Assembly (NCBI GenBank): GCA_947089145.1
Contig: CAMUJH010000009.1
Location: 1-64,000 of the forward strand
Length of the DNA: 64,000 nucleotides
Reading direction: 5' to 3'
Source of the DNA: an uncultured Hungatella sp.
GTDB taxonomy: Bacteria; Bacillota; Clostridia; Lachnospirales; Lachnospiraceae
Part shown: positions 57,532 through 64,000 of the stretch, piece by piece
Numbering within the stretch: the stretch's first letter is position 1
Layout of the letters: every line of letters starts with the position of its first letter
The notes under the pieces: model-generated
Seen by the model: only the letters and a program-made list of their open reading frames with translations
Told to the model about the DNA's origin: nothing
Database searches by the model: none
Position numbers and translations under genes: made by a program

Positions 57532-59877
57532 ATGACAAAATTATCACGGAGAGATTTTCTGAAAGGCGCGGCAGCCGGCGCAGCCAGCGTTATGGCTATG
57601 GGGATTGTAGGATGTGCCGCACCGAACGGGGAGACGGACACATCAGCCGCTGAGTCCCAAACCACGGCAGCGGAAACCACGGCAGCAGAAACTCAGACGG
57701 AAACTACGGCGGCAGCCGCAGAAGCCGCAGCAAAAGAGGGGACAACCAGCACGGCAGGAAAGTCTGGAAATGTACAGGCATTTTTGTCAGAGAACTTAAA
57801 TCCTCAGGCAACAGACGACGGATTTTACAGTAATACTATCAAAGACTTTTCGGCGGCAGCCATGTTTTCGCCCTGGAAATTTGGCGCACTCACTGTGGCT
57901 CACCGCATTGTAAAGTCAGCCGCCGGTTCGGCATACCTTCCTACAGCGCTGAAGGAAGAGGTTATTGCAGAGTACACCAACTGGGCAAAAGGAGGCGTAA
58001 GCCTGATATGGGTTGAGGATTTCGCTAATCTGTATGCCAATTACCCGGCTCATTATAAGACCTACACCAGACAAGACGCTTATATGAGGGAGCTTACCGA
58101 CGCAATTCATGCCCAGGGCAGCATCTGCGGCTATCAGCTGTCTTTGATGGGGGCGTCATTCAGCGGGTTTGATGCGGCTGCGGCGGCAGAGTATGAATCT
58201 GCCAGAGCTGACCAGATGACGAAAGAAGAGCTGAAAAAACTCCAGGAAGATTTTATTGATGCTGCAAAATATTTAAAAGAACAGGGCTTTGACGCAGTGG
58301 AAATTAATGCCGCCGGAAACAATATCGGCCAGGCATTTTTATCCAGGAACCGCAACGCCAGGGACGATGAGTACGGACCACAGAGTTTCGAGAACCGCAC
58401 CCGTTTTCTGGCAGAAATCATTCAGGGTATCAAAGAAGTAAACGGGCAGGATTTCCCGGTGCAGATTCTTATTAACGGAATTGAAGAGAATGATAAAGAC
58501 TTAGGAAAAAATACGCTGTTTACCACAGTGGAGGAGAATAAGGAAATTGCGAAGATGCTGGAGGCAGCCGGGGCTGACGCGCTCCATGTCCGTATCGGGC
58601 CTTATGCTATGCATGTGGCTGAGTTTGCCGGAGATCTGTACTTTACAGGCTATGGCATTAACGGGACCACGGCTTTTGGAACTCAATTTGATTTTTCGCG
58701 CCATTTCCAGGGAAAACTGGATGCCAGCCATTCAGGATGCGGGATTCTCCTGAATGTTGCAGCTGAGATCAAATCTGCCGTGTCTATCCCCGTAGGAACC
58801 GTGACCTATATGGACCCGGCTATAGCGCCGGACTACTTTGAAAAGGCACTGGCTGACGGGAAGATCGATTTTATGCTTATGACCCGTCCCCTGATTGCTG
58901 ACCCTGAATATGTAAATAAGCTGAGAGAAGGGCGTCTGGATGAAATCCGCATCTGCAACCGCTGCCTGTCCTGCCATTTTGACACGGATGAGAACGGAGG
59001 ATTTTATGAGCATTGCCGTGTCAACGCATGTCATATGAGGGCCTACCATGAGGACATGCCGGAGGGCTATGAGGAGATTCCTGCGGCTCAGGTGAAAAAT
59101 GTAATGGTAATCGGCGGAGGCCCGGCCGGAATGGAGGCGGCGAGAGTGGCGGCAAAGCGGGGCCATAAGGTGACTCTGTATGAGAAAAACGGGCTTCTTG
59201 GCGGGCTGCTGCCATTTGCCAATGCGGTGAAAGGGCCTCATGAAAATCTTGGAAGGTATAAGGACTATCTGGTGCGCCAACTGGAACTTCATAATGTGGA
59301 AGTAGTGCTGAACCAGGAGGTGAATCAGGATTTAATTGCAGAGAAAGCTCCTGACGCAGTGATTTTGGCAGCAGGCGGTTTAAGAGACAGCCTGGGGCTT
59401 AGCGCAACTGCAGGAACCAAAGTGATCTCCATTGATGATTTTGCCGGGGCCGATTTGGGAGAACATGTGACTGTTGTGGGAAGCGGAGCCCAGGCCATTG
59501 ACGTGACTTTGTATCTCCAGGCTCAGGGCAGACATGTGACCATTGTCACACCTGATCCGCTGGAGAAGATGGACAAGGAGCAGACCAGCTGGGTAAGGAC
59601 TTTTGTAAATCCCATGATACTGGCCAGAGGTACCCGGGTATGGCCCAATGCCTCCATCGTTTCCGTGGGAGACGGGGAGATTACCATTGCCGGGGAGACA
59701 GGCGTAGACATGGTTGTCAAATGTGACACAGTGATTGAGGCCATGGACATGCTTCCAAATACAGGACTTCTTGACGGATTAAGCGGCATGGAAACTTATG
59801 CGGTAGGAGACTGCGCAAAACCGTGGAACATTGCTGAGGCGGTGGCCGGCGCTAATCTGGCGGCACGGCGTATTTAG
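57532..59877 (+). CDS. Tat-exported lipoprotein flavoenzyme, OYE/enoate-reductase (BaiCD/BaiH-like)
   Basis: 781 residues. A twin-arginine signal (RRDFLKG, residues 6-12) ends in a lipobox (IVGC, C28), followed by a Thr/Ala/Glu linker to about residue 80. An FMN-binding old-yellow-enzyme barrel spans about 100-455. A [4Fe-4S] Cys cluster (C475, C478, C481 and a later C) is followed by an FAD/NAD Rossmann motif GGGPAGMEAARVA near residue 527. This matches 2-enoate reductase, 2,4-dienoyl-CoA reductase and bile-acid BaiCD/BaiH enzymes, which reduce alkenes, but those are cytoplasmic. Here it appears to be anchored outside the membrane. Substrate unknown; a dietary or host enoate is a guess. Divergent LysR gene. 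Confidence 0.87.
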   Translation: MTKLSRRDFLKGAAAGAASVMAMGIVGCAAPNGETDTSAAESQTTAAETTAAETQTETTAAAAEAAAKEGTTSTAGKSGNVQAFLSENLNPQATDDGFYSNTIKDFSAAAMFSPWKFGALTVAHRIVKSAAGSAYLPTALKEEVIAEYTNWAKGGVSLIWVEDFANLYANYPAHYKTYTRQDAYMRELTDAIHAQGSICGYQLSLMGASFSGFDAAAAAEYESARADQMTKEELKKLQEDFIDAAKYLKEQGFDAVEINAAGNNIGQAFLSRNRNARDDEYGPQSFENRTRFLAEIIQGIKEVNGQDFPVQILINGIEENDKDLGKNTLFTTVEENKEIAKMLEAAGADALHVRIGPYAMHVAEFAGDLYFTGYGINGTTAFGTQFDFSRHFQGKLDASHSGCGILLNVAAEIKSAVSIPVGTVTYMDPAIAPDYFEKALADGKIDFMLMTRPLIADPEYVNKLREGRLDEIRICNRCLSCHFDTDENGGFYEHCRVNACHMRAYHEDMPEGYEEIPAAQVKNVMVIGGGPAGMEAARVAAKRGHKVTLYEKNGLLGGLLPFANAVKGPHENLGRYKDYLVRQLELHNVEVVLNQEVNQDLIAEKAPDAVILAAGGLRDSLGLSATAGTKVISIDDFAGADLGEHVTVVGSGAQAIDVTLYLQAQGRHVTIVTPDPLEKMDKEQTSWVRTFVNPMILARGTRVWPNASIVSVGDGEITIAGETGVDMVVKCDTVIEAMDMLPNTGLLDGLSGMETYAVGDCAKPWNIAEAVAGANLAARRI

Positions 59878-60286
59878 ACGCTGAAAAGGCTGCTGCGCCT
59901 GGCAGGAAGCGTGGCCCGTCCGGTAAAGGAACAGCCAGGACACGGAGACGGCGGAGTTTTGGCTTTTGGGAGAGGCGTGACGGTTTTTGGTTATTCTGCG
60001 GCGGTTTGTCCGCATGGCTGTCGATTCAATACATTTTAAGTGAGATTCATGCAATAGAGTCCTATTTTGTGTTAATTATGTTTATAATAGATTAACAGGT
60101 TAATGGATGCATACATATGGCCTCCCTTATGCCGACGCTTTCCAAATGCACTCTTTTGGCCGCTTGGGCCGGGGCAAAGGCGGCGGATGCGGATATATCC
60201 GTGTCCGCCGCCTTGTTATTTTAAGAGAATGGATGGCGTAACCCTGTTAAGCGGGAATATAACATAAAAACAAGGAGGATCTTAGA
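59878..60286. other. 409-nt intergenic region after the flavoenzyme gene
   Basis: Holds a TATAAT (60083-60088) without a convincing -35, flanked by a GTTAAT (60071-60076) / ATTAAC (60091-60096) inverted pair, and a strong terminator at 60177-60222. An AAGGAGG-type site (60272-60280) serves the next gene. No gene is visible. Confidence 0.5.
60177..60222 (+). terminator. Terminator upstream of the DUF4428 gene
   Basis: AAGGCGGCGGA (60177-60187) pairs exactly with TCCGCCGCCTT (60204-60214), with an inner GGATA/TATCC, followed by GTTATTTT. It ends either the flavoenzyme transcript or a short leader. Confidence 0.88.
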
Positions 60287-61081
60287 ATGGGATTATTTGG
60301 CGGAAATAAGAAATTGTGTCCTATTTGCCAAAATCCGGCGGCCTGGATGCTGCCGACCAAGGTGGAGGGACAGCCCCTTTGCGGCAGCTGCGCAAAGAAG
60401 GCCTCTCAGCTGCCTGACAATCGAAACGTGAAGAATATGACAGTGGAGGAATTCAGGGCATTCACCACTTTTTATGACGGAAACGCATCTCTGCGCAGCG
60501 CCTTTAGAGAATCCTACAGGTATGATTTTGGCATTTTTGGGGGCTCTATCTCTCTTGATGCCCGCCGAAGACTTCTGAGATTTAGCACAGAGGACAGTGC
60601 TCTTGTATTCGAAGCCTCAAATCTTCGATCGTTCTGTGTTTTGGAGGATTCGGATCTCTTATTTGAGGGAACAAAGGATGGGCTGTTTTGTTATCAAAGC
60701 GCGATTCCTGACCGGGTCAGGAATCTGGGGCCTGAGATTGACCGTTTTTTGCGTGATCAGAGGCAATATGAGCAGATGGAACAGATGGACAAGATGCTGA
60801 AAAAGAAGGCTGGGGAGACAAGTGAAAGCTATTCTTCAAACTATTATCCCAGACCGGATATAGATCGGCTCAAGCCTTTTGAGAAGTTTTATCTGAGAAT
60901 AGAGCTGGATCACCCCTATTGGAGTGGAAATGAATACGCCCAGGGAGCTCCGGACTTTATCTCTTTTGACCCTTCCATCACGTCCTATCTGCGTGAGTAT
61001 GAGATGAAAACAGGAGAACTCCATGAACTGGCGGTCCAGCTTATGGCTGTTCTAAGCCCGGGTGCGCCGGAGCGCGGGTAA
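60287..61081 (+). CDS. DUF4428 zinc-ribbon-like protein
   Basis: 264 residues. The N-terminus has two Cys pairs (CPIC near residue 12 and CGSC near residue 33), a DUF4428-style zinc ribbon. After a helical linker comes a beta-rich domain (about 75-150), then a Q/E/M-rich helix (QYEQMEQMDKMLKKK) and a C-terminal domain. No membrane segment or enzyme motif. Family function unknown. AAGGAGG-type ribosome site. Confidence 0.83.
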   Translation: MGLFGGNKKLCPICQNPAAWMLPTKVEGQPLCGSCAKKASQLPDNRNVKNMTVEEFRAFTTFYDGNASLRSAFRESYRYDFGIFGGSISLDARRRLLRFSTEDSALVFEASNLRSFCVLEDSDLLFEGTKDGLFCYQSAIPDRVRNLGPEIDRFLRDQRQYEQMEQMDKMLKKKAGETSESYSSNYYPRPDIDRLKPFEKFYLRIELDHPYWSGNEYAQGAPDFISFDPSITSYLREYEMKTGELHELAVQLMAVLSPGAPERG

Positions 61082-61382
61082 ATAGTCAGGCAGATAGTTT
61101 CCGGCGTCCCATCCGGTTTGGCGGACGCCGCTTCAACTTTGCAGCGGAGAAAAGACCCGCTTTTTGGGGCTTTTCGGAACGTTTGGCAAACTTGAACCCT
61201 GACAGGACATGGCTTCTCTCGGGTTCTACAACAACATCGCCTTAACTTTAGCCAGCTAAATAGCAAATTTAGCTGCCCACCAGGAATAGCAACCTATTTT
61301 CTCACAAATTCCCAATTTTCACTTGACTTGAAGTGAACTCTAAATATTATAATGGACTTATTAACAAACAAGGAGGGTAAGC
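61082..61382. other. 301-nt region between DUF4428 and merR
   Basis: Contains a GGCGTC/GACGCC hairpin (61103-61129), then a terminator-like fold (AGCGG 61143-61147 with CCGCT 61157-61161 followed by Ts; alternatively AAAAG/CTTTT around CCC/GGG to 61175) that should end the DUF4428 transcript. The rest has no gene and leads into the merR promoter. Confidence 0.6.
61323..61353 (+). promoter_or_regulatory. MerR-type promoter with 19-nt spacer
   Basis: TTGACT (61323-61328) and consensus TATAAT (61348-61353) are separated by 19 nt, the long spacer typical of promoters activated by MerR-family regulators. A dyad TTGACTTGAAGTGAA (61323-61337, core ACTTGAAGT) lies in the -35/spacer part, as expected for autoregulation. 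Confidence 0.8.
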
Positions 61383-61772
61383 GTCACGACGATTAAAGAT
61401 GTCAGCAAGAAATTCGGAATATCCGCAGATACTCTTCGCTACTATGAGCGGGCAGGAATGATTCCCCCTGTCTCCCGCACAGCCGGAGGGAACCGCAGCT
61501 ATCAGGACGAAGACCTGCGCTGGGTGGAACTGGCCCTGTGCCTAAGAAGCGCAGGACTGCCGGTAGAAGCAATCTCAGAGTATGTGCGGCTTACGCAGCT
61601 TGGTGACAGTACGATTTCCAGCCGGCTGGCACTCCTGCTAAAACAGCAGAAGGATCTTTTGGAGCAGCGGCGGCAGATTGAGACAGCCATGAACCGGTTA
61701 AACAACAAGATCGCAGTATACGAGAATGCCCTGAAAACGGGAACGCTGAATTGGGACAAGGAGGAGACTTGA
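61383..61772 (+). CDS. MerR-family regulator with non-standard start codon
   Basis: About 129 residues: an N-terminal MerR HTH (IKDVSKKFGISADTLRYYERAGMIPP) and a C-terminal dimerisation helix. The ribosome site AGGAGGG is at 61371-61377, but the frame reads GTC-ACG-ACG-ATT with no ATG, GTG or TTG back to the stop at 61362. The first ATG (61458) would remove the DNA-binding helices. So the start is a rare codon or a nearby base change or error. Immediately upstream of an aldo/keto reductase gene (1 nt gap), the usual partner of this regulator type, which responds to electrophiles or aldehydes. Confidence 0.78.
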   Translation, partial: VTTIKDVSKKFGISADTLRYYERAGMIPPVSRTAGGNRSYQDEDLRWVELALCLRSAGLPVEAISEYVRLTQLGDSTISSRLALLLKQQKDLLEQRRQIETAMNRLNNKIAVYENALKTGTLNWDKEET

Positions 61773-61773
61773 C

Positions 61774-62883
61774 ATGGAACGAATCAAAAAGAATTTCGGT
61801 TTTGGAGCTATGCGTCTGCCTATGAAAGACGGCCAGGTAGACATACCCCAGACCTGCCGGATGGTGGATGCTTTTCTGGATGCGGGATTTAATTACTTTG
61901 ACACGGCTCACGGGTATCTGGACGGAAAGAGCGAGCTGGCTTTGCGGGAGTGCCTGACCAGCCGTTATCCCCGGGAACGATACATACTTACGGACAAGCT
62001 GACAAACTTCTATTTCAAAAAACAGGAGGATATCCGTCCGTTCTTCCAGAGCCAGTTAGAAGCCTGCGGGGTGGATTACTTTGATTTCTACCTGATGCAT
62101 GCCCAGGGCGTGGAAAATTTTGCGTTTTTCAAAAAGTGCCGCGCATATGAAACCGCTCTGGAGCTGAAAGAGGAGGGGAAGATCCGGCATTTCGGCATTT
62201 CTTTCCATGACCGCGCCCAGGTGCTGGAGCAGATCCTCACCGAGTATCCGCAGATCGAAGTTGTGCAGATTCAGTTCAACTATGTGGACTACGATGACCC
62301 TGCGGTGGAGAGCGGCAAGTGCCTGGAAGTCTGCCGGAAATTTAATAAGCCGGCCATCGTCATGGAGCCGGTAAAGGGAGGCAATCTGGTCAACCTGCCA
62401 AAGAAAGCTGCCCGGATATTCACGGAACTGGGCGATGCCAGTCCTGCCAGCTATGCCATACGCTATGCCGCCGGGTTTGAGGGGATTATGATGGTTCTCT
62501 CCGGCATGAGCACCATGAAGCAGATGGAGGACAATCTTGGCTTTATGAAAGATTTTAAGCCGCTGAACCAGGAAGAGACGGAAGCCGTGGAAAAGGTCCG
62601 CCAGGTCTTCCGCTCCATGAACCTGATTCCCTGTACCGCCTGCCGGTACTGCACGGCAGGATGTCCGCAGAACATCTCCATCCCAGACCTGTTTGCCGTT
62701 ATGAACACAAAGCAGATTTACCATGATTGGAATGCCGACTATTATTACAATGAGGTTCACACTAAGCAGGGCGGCAAGGCCAGCAGCTGCATCAAATGCG
62801 GGAAGTGTGAGAAAGCCTGTCCCCAGCATCTCCATATTCGGGACCTGCTGGTGGATGTGGCAAAGGAATTTGAGAAGAAATAA
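61774..62883 (+). CDS. Aldo/keto reductase with C-terminal ferredoxin-like [4Fe-4S] domain
   Basis: 369 residues. The N-terminal AKR barrel (GFGAMRLP start, the catalytic Tyr in FDTAHGYLDG, then the DYFDFYLMHAQG strand, GISFHD, and SGMSTMKQMEDNL) is followed from about residue 285 by two Cys clusters, CTACRYCTAGCPQ and CIKCGKCEKACPQ, for iron-sulfur centres. This AKR-Fe-S class is common in anaerobes. Coupled to merR (AAGGAGGAG is inside the merR end). Probably reduces reactive carbonyls; substrate unknown. Confidence 0.92.
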   Translation: MERIKKNFGFGAMRLPMKDGQVDIPQTCRMVDAFLDAGFNYFDTAHGYLDGKSELALRECLTSRYPRERYILTDKLTNFYFKKQEDIRPFFQSQLEACGVDYFDFYLMHAQGVENFAFFKKCRAYETALELKEEGKIRHFGISFHDRAQVLEQILTEYPQIEVVQIQFNYVDYDDPAVESGKCLEVCRKFNKPAIVMEPVKGGNLVNLPKKAARIFTELGDASPASYAIRYAAGFEGIMMVLSGMSTMKQMEDNLGFMKDFKPLNQEETEAVEKVRQVFRSMNLIPCTACRYCTAGCPQNISIPDLFAVMNTKQIYHDWNADYYYNEVHTKQGGKASSCIKCGKCEKACPQHLHIRDLLVDVAKEFEKK

Positions 62884-62898
62884 AGTGAGTAAGGAAAA

Positions 62899-62932
62899 CG
62901 CTGCAGAGCCTGCATTTACAGGCTCTGCAGCG
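62899..62932. terminator. Long perfect hairpin after the AKR gene
   Basis: CGCTGCAGAGCCTG (62899-62912) pairs with CAGGCTCTGCAGCG (62919-62932), 14 bp, loop CATTTA. On the minus strand TTTTCC follows, so it can stop transcription of the gene to its right and possibly of the AKR gene. Confidence 0.8.
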
Positions 62933-63134
62933 TATAAGAAAAACAAGCGGACTGATTCCGACAGTGGCGGTCAGAGTGGGAACCAGCGGGCAGAGGCAGG
63001 GCAGATAACTCCCAGAGTGCTGGAAAAGAAACTCATGATCGCGTCTACGAAACTGAAAGCAATTGGAAATAAAAGGCCGCGCACATCCTTTCCTGCGGAG
63101 AGCTGATGCGACGATGTACTGACAGGCGTGAGGC

Positions 63135-64000
63135 CTATCTGGGCCCGGATTTTACCATTCCGCCTTTCCCTTTCTTAAACTCCTCCTTTGCCAGCACTTT
63201 AACATCCTCTTTTTCTGGTCTGCGGAATGGCTTCTTCCGTGCATTTCCGCCAAGCTCATCCAGATCCATCTTCACCCTGCCGCCGGCGCTAAGCTCCTTC
63301 TCTTTTTGAATCCGTTCAATTTCCTTCGGGCTTCCCACGGTATAATTCCCCGAAGTCCTGTCAAAATAGCAGATTTTTCCCTGGCCTGTGGTGAGATAGC
63401 GGGCTGCGTTTTTGTAGCTGTTATCATCCGCCGTAATCGTGTCTACCAGCTGCACCTGCAGCATGACTGCCGACATTCCCCAGGCTTCGCCGATTTTCTC
63501 TGACAGCTGGCTGCAGGAGGTAAGCCCCCTGGTATCCTCCACAAACCGCTCCAGATTCTCCCTGGCAAACAGGGCGTTGGCAATCGTTGATTTGTCGGTC
63601 ATCTTTTCCGTATCGGGCCTCACATAGGAATCTGACGCCAGGAAATCGCTGTACTCCTTCATGTACCGGATCTCTCCCATGGCCCGGGTTTTTCCGGTCA
63701 TGTCAGACATCTGATCGCCGTAGTGTTTCTCCATGGGCTCAAATATCTGGTTAAAATCCTGGGACACATCCCGGATAAACACGTTCTTCTCATAGGCGGC
63801 TGCCAGAGTCTCAGGTTTTAAGTCGGAGAGAGGTTCATAGGGGAAGTCCATGATTTTTTGGTGGATGTCCTTGGCCATTTGAAAACATTCCCGCTCCCTG
63901 TCCGCCACATACTGGCTGTAGCCTGCGTCCGAACCGTGGACTTTTGCGTATTCATCCTTTTCCATAACGGCGATCTGCCGCAAAAATTCCCTTCCGATCT
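63135..64000 (-). CDS. Unidentified protein, 5' end beyond the window
   Basis: At least 288 codons, open to the right edge; the first visible residues read IGREFLRQIAVMEKDEY, so the start is outside or at an inner ATG near 63964. No signal peptide or membrane segment. The body is helical and acidic, and the last ~60 residues are Lys/Arg-rich (PFRRPEKEDVKV, KEEFKKGKGG). I do not recognise a family. It is on the opposite strand from merR-AKR and lies past the long hairpin. It may belong to a different unit, for example a mobile region, but nothing proves that. Confidence 0.65.
   Translation of the reverse strand, partial: IGREFLRQIAVMEKDEYAKVHGSDAGYSQYVADRERECFQMAKDIHQKIMDFPYEPLSDLKPETLAAAYEKNVFIRDVSQDFNQIFEPMEKHYGDQMSDMTGKTRAMGEIRYMKEYSDFLASDSYVRPDTEKMTDKSTIANALFARENLERFVEDTRGLTSCSQLSEKIGEAWGMSAVMLQVQLVDTITADDNSYKNAARYLTTGQGKICYFDRTSGNYTVGSPKEIERIQKEKELSAGGRVKMDLDELGGNARKKPFRRPEKEDVKVLAKEEFKKGKGGMVKSGPR

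Noticed and set aside
57532-59877. Calling the flavoenzyme a bile-acid BaiCD or BaiH
   Set aside because: The Tat lipoprotein signal and lack of other bai genes argue against it; only the family level is supportable.
62723-63106. 127-codon frame over the end of the aldo/keto reductase gene
   Set aside because: Starts inside the reductase in another frame and crosses the 14-bp terminator hairpin; no ribosome site.

Overview
The window looks like chromosome from a gut-type Clostridia member of the family Lachnospiraceae. The grounds are inference from content: moderate G+C, low-GC-Gram-positive Shine-Dalgarno sites (AAGGAGG type), class II aldolase, glutamine synthetase type III, a GlpP-type antiterminator, clostridial-style GlpA/GlpB-like/DUF1667 genes, an exported old-yellow-enzyme-like reductase, and very large SpaA/Cna-B surface proteins. 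Many promoters read as TTGnnn, a 17-nt spacer, then an extended -10 (TGG or TGn followed by TAAAAT, TATGAT or TATAAT). I see no tRNA, rRNA, CRISPR array, insertion sequence or phage gene.

Layout. 1-6.7 kb: SAM-I riboswitch and terminator ahead of metK; convergent lepB; a DUF3810 membrane protein; glycogen branching enzyme glgB with an odd charged tail; an MscS channel. 6.7-27.2 kb: a 20-kb cell-surface block of three large secreted proteins on one strand (724, 1290 and 4667 residues), all apparently served by one promoter at 6777-6805 that carries a dyad over its -10. The first two carry the same wall-binding repeat module at opposite ends. The third is a giant multi-domain SpaA/Cna-B-like adhesin with an internal sorting-signal-like motif, a second signal-peptide-like segment and a C-terminal membrane anchor. 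27.2-38.8 kb: malQ, an unknown anchored protein, an HD alarmone-hydrolase-like protein, thrC, fba, glnN, luxS and a P-type ATPase.

38.8-47.0 kb is a glycerol-3-phosphate (G3P) module: glpK; an MgtC-like membrane protein followed by glpA-like, glpB-like and DUF1667 genes; a HAD phosphatase; a glycerophosphodiesterase; and glpP. Both glpK and the mgtC-glpA unit are preceded by promoter, leader and rho-independent terminator. In each leader an upstream YGCC/TACC element can pair with the GGTA of the terminator arm. The G3P-sensing antiterminator GlpP encoded in the same window is the natural candidate to control them.

47.0-64 kb: an FAH-family hydrolase, azlCD, cyclophilin, an acetyltransferase, DUF624 and hemolysin-III-like membrane proteins, an RluA-family pseudouridine synthase, a Zn-dependent phospholipase C-like protein, a hemerythrin/CheX-like/receiver fusion, a LysR regulator divergent from a Tat-exported lipoprotein flavoenzyme, a DUF4428 protein, a MerR/aldo-keto-reductase pair with a classic 19-nt spacer promoter but no normal merR start codon, and an unidentified gene running off the right edge.
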